From Siphonodentalium dalli (Eukaryota; Mollusca; Scaphopoda; Gadilida; Siphonodentaliidae): 64,000 bases of DNA. The stretch lies in the NCBI GenBank assembly GCA_032622095.1, contig CP136068.1, positions 127,167,989 to 127,231,988 on the forward strand, in the 5' to 3' direction. Below the pieces are notes generated by a model, which was not told where the DNA came from, searched no databases, and saw only the letters and a list, made by a program, of their open reading frames with translations. Positions 1-9,411 of the stretch are shown here, piece after piece; the stretch's first letter is position 1, and each line of letters begins with the position of its first letter. The position numbers were made by a program, and so were the translations under genes.

Positions 1-852
1 AATATTCATGTCGTGGTATGCCTCACTTAGTTTGCACAATTCTGTCAATTTGTTATCAAAATATGACTATAATCCTAACAGTGATTATTTTTGAAATTTC
101 ATACCGAGTTCTGTAAAATATAAATTTTGAGGGACTGGAAGGGGCTAGGATCTCATGAATGTCATATTTCATTGCTCCAATGATCAGTTGATATGAATAA
201 TACAAAAAAATAAAGTCACAAATCTGAACCAGTTCCATACAGCAGAAGATATTAGTGAAACATGTCAAATTTTCCACTTATTGCTACCATTTTGACGGCC
301 ATCTTGGACAGGAGTTCCAATATTTACCCTAAAAATGTAGCATTATATCTCGCAGAATCATACTTAATGTATATGCCAAAATTTCATGGTAATATTATTT
401 GTGACATTTAATAAATAATATAATAACGAAACGCTCTTTAAATTTGGAAAACCCATTAAAAGAGGGGTTAAAGTAAAATATCAGCGTGGCTCTATATCTA
501 ATATCAATTAGTATGAGAATATGTACATATGTGCAAAGTTTCATGTTTTAGTCATAAATTGAACAATTGCCTTGAAAATTGAACTTATCTACTCCATATA
601 CAGTCTATATATACGGGCATGTACATACAGCACACCGGCTATATGGATATGTGGCGTTGGCGGTCTGCCCTGGGCAGAGTATGAACGAATATACATACAG
701 TATTCATACTTGCTCATGGCGGTGTCGGTGTGTCCTACGTACACATATAGCTATATATATATATCATTAGACAACAAATACATATCCGTGTCGATAATAG
801 ATATGGAGAAAGATATATGATTTTGTGTATTCTTACATGAAGGACCTACCAT
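1..852. other. No gene seen
   Basis: AT-rich non-coding sequence. Short ORFs near 572-820 run through TATA-rich low-complexity DNA and match nothing recognisable. A phrase near 285-305 (ACGGCCATCTTGGA) resembles one at 12660 and the 23-kb array, suggesting an old repeat. Confidence 0.5.
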
Positions 853-1240
853 TGTTCGTTTGAAATTATCAGTCATATATGGCGGATAATGTGTGTATCA
901 ATAGAAAAATATATGTTTAATTAACCATAAAATTGTCTAGCCTGCAGAGCGGTTCGCAAAAATACTATCTGCGTCCAAATGTGGGTACCCCCCATAATTT
1001 GGGGTATCAAAGCCGCAGATCGATCCTGCAATGAGATGTCGCCAAAACAGAGCTGGGATGTCAAAGATGCTAATGATATGCTTCACATTTTGACCGTTTC
1101 TGCTTGAAAATCTCCCAATTATCATTCGGACAGGCCGGCACATGGATCATCTTTTGGGTGGGGGTGCATGTGCAAGGGTGAACACGTGTATGTTTGTTTG
1201 TGTTTTATGTTCTAATATCATATTAATAGTATAGGCTATA
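853..1240 (+). repeat. Outer inverted-repeat arm, left
   Basis: Closely matches the reverse complement of 11605-12004. Shared landmarks include CAGAGCGGTTCGCAAAAATA, GACAGGCCGGCACAT and TGTTTGTGTTTTATGTTCTA. The two arms bracket the whole Polinton/hAT nest. Homology fades at both edges, so neither terminus nor target duplication could be fixed. Confidence 0.85.
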
Positions 1241-1645
1241 TAGACAGAACACAACGCGAATCTTAATCGAGACTCTTTTATCGAATGAGTTGTGGATGGC
1301 ACAAGGATATATTTCGCGAGAGCGTAGCTCGAGCAAAATATAACTTTGCGCCGTCCGCAACGAGTACGATACAAGATTAGAGATTATGATGCAAGTTGTG
1401 TTCTGTATTTATTCTACACCGTTCAGTCAGATAAGTTCAATCCATGAGTGTCACCTCCATTATTACTATAGCTACCTTTATTGTGATTTAAGTCTGACAA
1501 ATAACCAGTAATTATGGGGGGGATCACCAGCAGGGTTCGCGCTGCCACTTGCCAAATTTGCCAGTGGCAAAAAAAAAATTCATTTGGCAAATATTTTGGC
1601 ATGTGGGTTTTTAAATTATGTGATGTAAACCATAGTAGTAATGGG

Positions 1646-1842
1646 GGCCACTATGGCCCAGTACCCCCCAGACATGGCCACTATGGCCCAGTACCCCCCA
1701 GACATGGCCACTATGGCCCATTACCCCCCAGACATGGCCACTATGGCCCAGTACCCCCAGACATGGCCACTATGGCCCAGTACCCCCCAGACATGGCCAC
1801 TATGGCCCAGTACCCCCCAGACATGGCCACTATGGCCCACTG
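1646..1842 (+). repeat. 30-bp minisatellite at the Polinton terminus (7 units)
   Basis: Unit GGCCACTATGGCCCAGTACC plus CCCCAGACAT, one unit one base short. Because 30 is divisible by 3, the array reads as 10-residue repeats in more than one frame, so apparent ORFs here are not evidence of a gene. The right arm (9331-9411) has only three units, in inverted orientation. Confidence 0.95.
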
Positions 1843-1844
1843 GG

Positions 1845-1970
1845 AACATTCCATATTTTCCTAACGAGGTAATAAATATATCAATCATGTGTACCAAATA
1901 ATAGATAATGATCTAACGAAATTAAAAACATTTGTTTGATCGCTATACAATAATGATCAAGAAAAATATG
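1845..1970 (+). promoter_or_regulatory. Polinton leader repeat, copy 1 (left arm)
   Basis: About 126 bp from AACATTCCATATTTTC to an ATG. It also occurs at 6727-6853, 7005-7130 and inverted at 9202-9329. Homology between polymerase-type and internal copies stops exactly after AAGAAAAATATG, so the leader supplies a shared start region (MIKKNM) to different ORFs. Promoter or 5' UTR role is inferred. Confidence 0.6.
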
Positions 1971-2998
1971 GTTTTTACTTTGTGCAACACTTGTGCCATC
2001 AATGAGGACGAGACATGTAACCATTCAGAAGAAGATCGAGCTATAACCGGAGTGTGGACCACGCCAGAATTATTCAAAGCAATGGATGTTGGCTACAAAA
2101 TACTTGATGTGTACCAAATTTGGCATTGGACAGATTGGACAGATCTGTATACACTTATCAATGCTATTGAACATTCTGTATTTGACATTCCTCAATGTGA
2201 TTGTTTCTTCAATAAACATTTAAAAAAAAAAAAAAAAAAGATTGGACAGATGAAATATACAAATCCTATATCGACAAACATCTAAAGATCAAACAGGAAT
2301 GTAGTGGTTATCCATTTGGTGTTGAGACAGAAGAACAGAAGCAAAAGTTTGTACAGGATTATTATGCAGCTGAGGGTATAAAATTGGAGAACATCGAGAA
2401 GAATCCAGGAAAACGCCAAATATCTAAAATTATGATTAATTGTATATGGGGTAAGAATGCACAAAGAAATCTTATGTCAAAAACAGAGTATGTGGATAAG
2501 CCATCACGTTATTTTGAATTGCTTACTAGTAACAATATAATTGTTCAAAATGTTACACTTCTTGATGGTGACAAATTCATTCTGGTAAATTATGTTGATA
2601 TTTTAGATAATATTGAACCTCATCATTCAGCAAATGTTGTTGTTGCTTCTTTTGTTACAGCGTATGCAAGATTACAATTGTATAAAGTTTTAAAAAAACT
2701 TGGAGATAGAGTGCTTTATTTTGATACAGACAGCTGTATGTATGTCAGTGATCCATCAAAGAAGAACATCAAAACTATCGAAGGAAGATTGGGGAAATGG
2801 AGCGACGAACATCCAGATGCATAGATTGTCAAATTTGTTGGACTTGGGCCAAAGAACTACGGATATGAATACATCAAAGATGGGAGAAGATACACCAAAT
2901 GTAAGGTAAAAGGTATCACTCTTGATTACAGCACAAGTCAAAAAGTTAATTTTGAAACAATGGTACAATGTGTTAATGATCGTGAAAATTTCATTTAA
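1932..2998 (+). pseudogene. Protein-primed DNA polymerase B, left-arm copy (broken)
   Basis: Same coding content as 8285-9241 but disabled. A 95-bp poly(A)-tailed insertion at 2145-2239 breaks the frame, and a TAG at 2822-2824 replaces a Lys codon of the other arm. One extra GTT adds a Val. Motif C (YFDTDS) and the NCIWGKNAQR block remain readable. The N-terminal exonuclease and polymerase motif A are absent. Confidence 0.85.
2145..2239 (+). mobile_element. Tiny poly(A)-tailed retro-insertion
   Basis: 95 bp absent from the right arm, ending in AATAAA (2211-2216), five bases, then 18 A. It is flanked by a perfect 12-bp duplication gattggacagat (2133-2144 and 2240-2251). These are the marks of LINE-machinery insertion of a polyadenylated RNA 3' end. 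The 72-nt body is of unknown origin. Confidence 0.88.
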
Positions 2999-3395
2999 TC
3001 TTTGTAACAAATTGCAATGGCAAGAGAAACAAGAGAAAAACAAAGCTGATAAAAATTGGAAACCGCCATATGGTTACTGTTACAAATGCGGACAAGACTC
3101 CCATTGGTCCTTCCATTGTAAAGCAGATTTCAGCGACAAAAAAAATGTGAAAACTATACAAAAGTCTACAAGCAGTAACAATACAAGAACAAATGCAGAT
3201 ATCAAAACTGAAGAGATGTCTACAACATCAGATGTTTCCAAACAAGACCGACCTGTTGATCCTACGAATGATTCACAGAACAAATCTGAAGATAAACATC
3301 CAGAAATTGAAAATTCCAAGAACACTTCCAAGAAAAAGAAGCTGAGACCATTCTACATTCCAAAAACAGATAAACGAATCGACACAAACAATTGA
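2922..3395 (+). CDS. Zinc-knuckle ORF, left-arm copy
   Basis: 157-codon version of the right-arm ORF at 7900-8361. It contains the same CCHC knuckle and a 12-bp internal duplication (NTSK). Its first codons overlap the end of the polymerase frame in another register, so the true start is unknown. It is intact even though the polymerase beside it is broken. Confidence 0.6.
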   Translation: MITAQVKKLILKQWYNVLMIVKISFNLCNKLQWQEKQEKNKADKNWKPPYGYCYKCGQDSHWSFHCKADFSDKKNVKTIQKSTSSNNTRTNADIKTEEMSTTSDVSKQDRPVDPTNDSQNKSEDKHPEIENSKNTSKKKKLRPFYIPKTDKRIDTNN

Positions 3396-3484
3396 AAATT
3401 ATGTTGTGTGAATAAATTATGAATTGAACAATCGTGTTTTGTTTTTTTCAGCTATGAAAGAGTAACCTTTTGGGAAATGTGTGT

Positions 3485-3500
3485 GGCCCTGAAAAGGGCC
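3485..3500. terminator. Perfect hairpin between convergent Polinton ORFs (left arm)
   Basis: GGCCCTGAAAAGGGCC: 6-bp stem, 4-nt loop, 90 bp after the zinc-knuckle stop. The mirror copy is at 7796-7811. A 3'-end signal role is inferred. Confidence 0.45.
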
Positions 3501-3656
3501 ATTTTCTCTTTTCCAGGATTCATAAGAATTCTGACAAATCAGGATATATCCCGTTGGGATTAATTGTCACAGACCAAATAGGATTTGATCTGTGCGCCGC
3601 ACCAACCTGAGCAAAGCTGTCAATCGCTGCATTGCACAGATCTTTCTTCTTGATCT

Positions 3657-5600
3657 AGCGATCCATAAAATGCACGAAGGGGATATATTTAATAGGGGCT
3701 TCAAACATAAAGTCAATGACTTCATAGACGATAATATTGAATTCTACTCACCATTACTGGAAGAAGTAGAGGAGCCGGGAGATGGGGATCCTCTTGTAGC
3801 CGAAATCACTAATCAGGAAGTGAGACAAAATCTCAAAAAAGGCAAACCCAACAAAGCCCCAGGGGATGATGAAATCACCTATGGAATACTTAAGCAAGCC
3901 CCCGAAATCCTATTTAATAGACTTACCACACTATATACTAAATGCATGAGGCTAGGCTATTATCCCAAAATATGGAAAAATGCAATAGGAACCATGATAC
4001 CTAAGCCTGGGAAAGACCACATGATACCCACAAACTATAGACCAATAAGCCTATTACAATGTACGGGCAAACTCTTCGAAAGGGTAATCAGCAGCAGAAT
4101 CAAATCCCATCTCGAGGGTACCAACTTTTTCAATAAATTCCAAAGGGCTTACCGGGAAGGAAAAGAGGGCATTGAACATGTATATAGACTCACAGAGGAT
4201 ATTAAAACGGCAATGAACAGAGAATGGGAAACCGGGGCTATATTCTTAGATGTAGAAAAAGCGTTTGATTCAGTATGGCACAATGGTCTAAGGTATAAAC
4301 TAAGAATGACAACTGACCTCCCCCAAAAAATGGTTAGACTCCTATCATCATTTCTCACACACAGAACTATTAAAGTAAAAATAAATGATGAACTTTCAGA
4401 AAGTGTCCCTTTAAAGGCCGGAACCCCCCAAGGATCAGTACTCAGCCCTCTGCTATTTTTAATATACGTTAATGACATACCCAATGACCCTACATCAAGT
4501 GTCCAAATATCTCAATTTGCTGACGACCTTGGACTGTGGACGTCGGGCAAATCAGTAAAATATATAGAACATAGACTTCAGAACCAGCTCCATAGATTAG
4601 AAAAATGGTGTTCAAAATGGAGAATCAAATTAAATCCACTTAAAACGCAATTAATCGTATTTGGGAACAAACACAATTACTCCAAACCCGAACTCTCTCT
4701 TTTTGACACAGCCATCAATCAATCTAACGAAGCCACTTTCCTTGGATTCACCCTAGACTCACGCCTTAATTTTAAAAAACACCTATCCAATATCTCCATC
4801 AAAGCTAGACAAAGAACCTCCCTTTTAACTAGACTTCGGGGCACTGGGTGGGGGTCAATCAATCCACTTTAATCAAAATATACAAACAATTCATCAGACC
4901 AGTCATGGAATATGGGGCAATTATCACAGCATCTTGTAAACCTACTCTGCTTAATAAATTACAAGTCGCACAGAATATGGCCATCAGAATGTCACTTCAA
5001 GCGCCGTATAGAACCCCTATAACGGTACTCCATCTAACGGCAGACGTCCCCTATATACAGGATAGACTAAACTATCTAGCAGAAGAAACTTTGAATAGAT
5101 TAAATGGCACGATCCTAATGAATGAACTTGGCATCAGGAAGATAATCCTCACAAAACGTTAACCTGGGAGCCTAGACAACCCCCAGCAAACTACGAGGTA
5201 ACAATTTGATATATTAACAATCGACATATTTACCAACATCAATAGCGGGTAGCGGGCTCACGCCCTATATGGCTCCTTGGGCCCTGATAAATGTCCTTGG
5301 GCGGCGTAAATACGCATTTCGTGGCCGTAGCATAAGCCATTGAGTAATTATCTCCAAAAAAATCAAAAAATCAAAAAAAATTGACTACTATTTATTACAA
5401 ATTGACTAACACCAAACTTAAAACTTAGGTTAGCGGGCTCAGGCCCTAGATGGCTCCTTGGGCGCTGATGAATGTCCTCGGGCGGTATAGATACCCTTGT
5501 GGTGACCGTAGTATAAGCCATCGAACAATTATCTCCTCTAAACCAACTAACTAACTGCCAATCTTGTAACATTTACAGAAGCTGGCGCTCGTGTCTAACA
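3657..5600 (+). pseudogene. Jockey-type LINE, 5'-truncated reverse transcriptase
   Basis: Reading frame to 4872, then shifted and continuing at 4848-5162. It shows NYRPISLL, a FLDVEKAFDSVW block, GTPQGSVLSPLLFLIYVNDI and QFADD (a variant of YADD), then the C-terminal IRPVMEYGA block: a non-LTR reverse transcriptase of the Jockey/CR1 group. Endonuclease and ORF1 are missing. The shift lies in a G-rich stretch near 4850. An open frame begins upstream at 3592, but its first ~22 codons are antisense Polinton arm, so that start is artificial. The 3' boundary is uncertain (5380-5820). Confidence 0.85.
5245..5540 (+). repeat. Duplicated LINE 3' segment
   Basis: A ~105-bp block (GCGGGCTCACGCCCTATATG ...) at 5245-5355 recurs at 5432-5540. 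An A-rich (AAATC)-type tract lies between. This suggests a tandem 3' tail or two nested LINE insertions. Confidence 0.6.
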
Positions 5601-6720
5601 CATTCCACTCACCCGACAACACCTATCGAGCGGGATCCGGCATAAAAACCGACCCAGCACTTAGCTTGGGGTGGGGTGCAAGGAAACTTCAGACCCATAA
5701 GTGGTCTTCAAAGCTCTCATCGAGTTCAGGCCGGACATATACCTACATATGTTCGGCTTGCTTGCTGCTCCGTGATTTTCTTCGGGAGGCCAGGAACGGC
5801 CCATCAAGAACACATTGTAATTAACAATTTGTACATTCATAATTTTACATAATACAAATAAAACAACCAAAAAAATCATATAAACCAAAAAATATATATA
5901 TATACTTTCACTGTACAATAATTATATATATATTGATGTATATCATGTCCTGTTAATTATCGTACAAAATTTCTACAGCGAATAAAAATCTGAATAAACA
6001 CTGTATATGATTGTTAAGAATACCATCTCTCTCTCTATCATCTCGGGTGTTCGCGCTCTTCTACTCTTCTGCCCGCCCTCCCCTTGTTTCCTGCAATCAT
6101 ATATCTCTGTACAAAACCAATCACATACATCGTCAACAATTAAAGTTTATCTTGTACATAATCTTTATATTTACTTCACTCATCGTAACCCAAATAACTC
6201 TGCACATAAAATTGTCAGAGTCTTCACTTACGCCCGTGCTACGGGTCCACACAGAAACAACGAAATAAATAAAACATACTGTCTCTGCGCATTTGGCTAT
6301 AGCAGAATAGTGGTATGATGGCGCATTGAAACACATTGAATCACACGCTCTGCCTTGCGGTTGTCTGTTTTTAAACAACTAACAAACTAACACTATTTCA
6401 AAATTTCAAGACGGGGCCCCGCTCCTTTTTCAGCGCACCAGATGACACGCTCAGCTCAACCAAAATTAAAGGGACCCACCGGGACACCCCTTACACCCCA
6501 TATTAAAGCTCGTGGGCTCTTCCCTAAATAATCCATCCAATTAATTCAATCAACGAAATAACATTAACTCATTATGTCCGTTTTTGCCGTGTTCAGACAT
6601 GATTATTTTCTGTGTGCTATATCTCCAACCACAACAAATCGGGGGGTGAAGGAGAAGATCACTCGATCTTTTCGACCATCCCGGGCGCTTCGCGCCCACT
6701 TACTCTACTACTACAAAAAC
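5541..6720. other. Inner Polinton/LINE region without recognisable gene
   Basis: Holds no ORF with a family signature. It has low-complexity ATATAT near 5895-5935 and CTCTCT near 6030. The origin (LINE 3' UTR or Polinton interior) is not resolved. Confidence 0.4.
6683..6697. terminator. GC-rich perfect hairpin in Polinton interior
   Basis: GGGCGCTTCGCGCCC, a 6-bp stem with TTC loop after CGACCATCC, 30 bp before leader copy 2. It stands out in AT-rich DNA. Confidence 0.4.
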
Positions 6721-6726
6721 TAGAAA

Positions 6727-6853
6727 AACATTCCATATTTTCCTAACGAGGTAAAAAATATATCAAATCATGTGTACCAAATAATAGATAATGATCTAAC
6801 GAAATTAAAAACATTTGTTTGATCGCTATACAATAATGATCAAGAAAAATATG
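6727..6853 (+). promoter_or_regulatory. Polinton leader repeat, copy 2
   Basis: Same leader, here in front of a short frame beginning MHVDPSLKKHN that stops after 28 codons. This block and copy 3 are direct repeats 278 bp apart, with about 190 bp shared. Confidence 0.6.
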
Positions 6854-7004
6854 CATGTTGATCCGTCTCTGAAAAAACACAACTTGAGGAAATACTTGTC
6901 AATTTTTAAGTTCAATGCGTTGTGTTTTCATTGACGCCCGTGTAACAATCTTGTGTTCAGTTTTATGTATAAAATATGTACAATTCCAAAACAAAAACTA
7001 GAAA

Positions 7005-7130
7005 AACATTCCATATTTTCCTAACGAGGTAACAAATATATCAATCATGTGTACCAAATAATAGATAATGATCTAACGAAATTAAAAACATTTGTTTGAT
7101 CGCTATGCAATAATGATCAAGAAAAATATG
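7005..7130 (+). promoter_or_regulatory. Polinton leader repeat, copy 3
   Basis: Same leader, in frame with the 7128-7499 ORF beginning MHVDPSLKKHN. Confidence 0.6.
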
Positions 7131-7499
7131 CATGTTGATCCGTCTCTGAAAAAACACAACGTCAGGAAATATTTGTCAATTTTAACGCCAACGCGACATG
7201 TGATTTCATTGTCGCCCGTGTCAAATGTATACAAATATTTTCACTTTTTCAGTGAACTTCATCACCACGCTTCCACCGCTTTGCCTCCAAATACAACAAA
7301 TACAACAGCCTCAACAATCGATTTCCATCGAAGATATCAAGAAAGGGTGAAGGGAATTGCACAATGCGTTCCGACCATCCTGCCCGGCCTTCGGCCGGAA
7401 ACGACTCAACAAGTGAACTTCATTCATTATGCCGTCTTTAAAGAAATTTCTCAAGAAGTTGTGGAGGAAGAGAGATTCGACAGAGGAGACGGAAATTAG
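7128..7499 (+). CDS. Small Polinton ORF behind the leader (unrecognised)
   Basis: Open from the leader ATG, beginning MHVDPSLKKHNVRKYLSIL. About 123 codons, and the preceding leader extends the frame upstream to 7092. It overlaps the basic ORF 7429-7776 in another frame and runs through a hairpin, so it may be partly untranslated. No family recognised. Confidence 0.3.
   Translation: MHVDPSLKKHNVRKYLSILTPTRHVISLSPVSNVYKYFHFFSELHHHASTALPPNTTNTTASTIDFHRRYQERVKGIAQCVPTILPGLRPETTQQVNFIHYAVFKEISQEVVEEERFDRGDGN
7384..7398. terminator. GC-rich perfect hairpin before the basic ORF
   Basis: CCGGCCTTCGGCCGG, 6-bp stem with TTC loop, also after CGACCATCC. It lies 31 bp before the ATG at 7429, inside the 7128-7499 frame. 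Confidence 0.4.
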
Positions 7500-7776
7500 A
7501 AGATATAAGAAATGGCAGGATTCTCCTAAACAAAGTAGGGTTCAGAAGCAGATGATAAGAGATTTTTTGGCTCGCCGACGACCTAAAGCATGTGATGTTC
7601 AAGAATCAAGCAATCTTGATCTCGTGGAGATCTTGTCACAGATCAAGAAGAAAGATCTGTGCAATGCAGCGATTGACAGCTTTGCTCAGGTTGGTGCGGT
7701 GCACAGATCAAATCCTATTTGGTCTGTGACAATTAATCCCAACGGGATATATCCTGATTTGTCAGAATTCTTATGA
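7429..7776 (+). CDS. Basic 115-residue Polinton ORF (unrecognised)
   Basis: Begins MPSLKKFLKKLWRKRD, strongly basic and amphipathic, with a second basic patch KQMIRDFLARRRPK (about 40-55) and a mixed C-terminal half. Codons from 7640 on lie in the inverted arm, so the left arm holds only its 3' part in antisense. It converges on the zinc-knuckle ORF with the hairpin 7796-7811 between. Small basic DNA-binding proteins occur in Polintons, but none is identified here. Confidence 0.45.
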   Translation: MPSLKKFLKKLWRKRDSTEETEIRRYKKWQDSPKQSRVQKQMIRDFLARRRPKACDVQESSNLDLVEILSQIKKKDLCNAAIDSFAQVGAVHRSNPIWSVTINPNGIYPDLSEFL

Positions 7777-7795
7777 ATCCTGGAAAAGAGAAAAC

Positions 7796-7811
7796 GGCCC
7801 TTTTCAGGGCC
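7796..7811. terminator. Perfect hairpin between convergent Polinton ORFs (right arm)
   Basis: GGCCCTTTTCAGGGCC, 20 bp after the stop of 7429-7776 and about 90 bp after the stop of the minus-strand zinc-knuckle ORF. It is a candidate bidirectional 3'-end signal. Confidence 0.45.
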
Positions 7812-7899
7812 ACACACATTTCCCAAAAGGTTACTCTTTCATAGCTGAAAAAACAAAACACGATTGTTCAATTCATAATTTATTCACACAACATAATTT

Positions 7900-8361
7900 T
7901 CAATTGTTTGTGTCGATTCGTTTATCTGTTTTTGGAATGTAGAATGGTCTCAGCTTCTTTTTCTTGGAATTTTCAATTTCTGGATGTTTATCTTCAGATT
8001 TGTTCTGTGAATCATTCGTAGGATCAACAGGTCGGTCTTGTTTGGAAACATCTGATGTTGTAGACATCTCTTCAGTTTTGATATCTGCATTTGTTCTTGT
8101 ATTGTCACTGCTTGTAGACTTTTGTATAGTTTTCACATTTTTTTTGTCGCTGAAATCTGCTTTACAATGGAAGGACCAATGGGAGTCTTGTCCGCATTTG
8201 TAACAGTAACCATATGGCGGTTTCCAATTTTTATCAGCTTTGTTTTTCTCTTGTTTCTCTTGCCATTGCAATTTGTTACAAAGTTTAAATGAAATTTTCA
8301 CGATCATTAACACATTGTTCCATTGTTTCAAAATTAACTTTTTGACTTGTGCTGTAATCAA
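7900..8361 (-). CDS. Zinc-knuckle ORF, right-arm copy
   Basis: 153 codons. A CCHC knuckle sits at residues 53-66 (C53, C56, H61, C66; CYKCGQDSHWSFHC). A Ser/Thr/Asp/Lys-rich, probably disordered region follows, then a basic end (KKKKLRPF). Its first 26 codons overlap the polymerase frame in another register. The protein could start at an internal site or be joined to the polymerase by splicing or frameshifting. A nucleic-acid-binding role is inferred from the knuckle. Both arms keep it open. Confidence 0.6.
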   Translation of the reverse strand: MITAQVKKLILKQWNNVLMIVKISFKLCNKLQWQEKQEKNKADKNWKPPYGYCYKCGQDSHWSFHCKADFSDKKNVKTIQKSTSSDNTRTNADIKTEEMSTTSDVSKQDRPVDPTNDSQNKSEDKHPEIENSKKKKLRPFYIPKTDKRIDTNN

Positions 8362-9241
8362 GAGTGATACCTTTTACCTTACATTTGGTGTATCTTCTCC
8401 CATCTTTGATGTATTCATATCCGTAGTTCTTTGGCCCAAGTCCAACAAATTTGACAATCTTTGCATCTGGATGTTCGTCGCTCCTTTTACCCAATCTTCC
8501 TTCGATAGTTTTGATGTTCTTATTTGATGGATCACTGACATACATACAGCTGTCTGTATCAAAATACAGCACTCTATCTCCAAGTTTTTTAAAAACTTTA
8601 TACAATTGTAATCTTGCATACGCTGTAACAAAAGAAGCAACAACATTTGCTGAATGATGAGGTTCAATATTATCTAAAATATCAACATAATTTACCAGAA
8701 TGAATTTGTCACCATCAAGAAGTGTAACATTTTGAACAATTATATTGTTACTAGTAAGCAATTCAAAATAACGTGATGGCTTATCCACATACTCTGTTTT
8801 TGACATAAGATTTCTTTGTGCATTCTTACCCCATATACAATTAATCATAATTTTAGATATTTGGCGTTTTCCTGGATTCTTCTCGATGTTCTCCAATTTT
8901 ATACCCTCAGCTGCATAATAATCCTGTACAAACTTTTGCTTCTGTTCTTCTGTCTCAACACCAAATGGATAACCACTACATTCCTGTTTGATCTTTAGAT
9001 GTTTGTCGATATAGGATTTGTATATTTCATCTGTCCAATCTGTCCAATGCCAAATTTGGTACACATCAAGTATTTTGTAGCCAACATCCATTGCTTTGAA
9101 TAATTCTGGCGTGGTCCACACTCCGGTTATAGCTCGATCTTCTTCTGAATGGTTACATGTCTCGTCCTCATTGATGGCACAAGTGTTGCACAAAGTAAAA
9201 ACCATATTTTTCTTGATCATTATTGTATAGCGATCAAACAA
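8285..9241 (-). pseudogene. Protein-primed DNA polymerase B, C-terminal fragment (right arm)
   Basis: 318 codons, open. After the leader-derived start the sequence enters the polymerase at a CNTC...C-x-H stretch and GVWTTPELFKAMDVGYKI. It continues through a motif-B-like NCIWGKNAQR, motif C YFDTDS and GLGPKNYGY, as in Polinton pPolB palm and thumb. The exonuclease domain and motif A (catalytic Asp of the SLYP type) are missing, so it cannot be a complete polymerase. Full-length relatives are around 1000 residues. The fusion of this fragment to the shared leader is the odd feature. Confidence 0.85.
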
Positions 9242-9329
9242 ATGTTTTTAATTTCGTTAGATCATTATCTATTATTTGGTACACATGATTGATATATTTA
9301 TTACCTCGTTAGGAAAATATGGAATGTTC
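9202..9329 (-). promoter_or_regulatory. Polinton leader repeat, copy 4 (right arm)
   Basis: Inverted copy in front of the right-arm polymerase fragment. Confidence 0.6.
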
Positions 9330-9330
9330 C

Positions 9331-9411
9331 CAGTGGGTCATAGTGGCCATGTCTGGGGGGTACTGGGCCATAGTGGCCATGTCTGGGGGGTACTGGGCCA
9401 TAGTGGCCCCC
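9331..9411 (-). repeat. 30-bp minisatellite, right arm copy (3 units)
   Basis: Inverted counterpart of 1646-1842, with fewer units. Confidence 0.95.

Larger units (their letters stand above)
1634..3656 (+). repeat. Polinton inverted arm, left
   Basis: Matches the reverse complement of 7640-9420 to the end. It is 242 bp longer. This is fully explained by four extra minisatellite units (119 bp), a retro-insertion with its duplication (107 bp), a 12-bp repeat in the zinc-knuckle ORF, one GTT and one T. The arm ends abruptly at TTCTTGATCT, where LINE sequence begins. Confidence 0.92.

Noticed and set aside
1514-1901. Open frames reading 10-residue repeats (HYGPVPPRHG, MATMAQYPPD)
   Set aside because: They are produced by the 30-bp minisatellite, which is open in several frames; no independent coding evidence.
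3592-3656. ATG-initiated N-terminus for the LINE reverse transcriptase
   Set aside because: These codons are antisense to the Polinton basic ORF; the fused start is accidental.
5661-6378. Several 70-100 codon frames on both strands
   Set aside because: No motif, overlapping in conflicting frames, low-complexity content.
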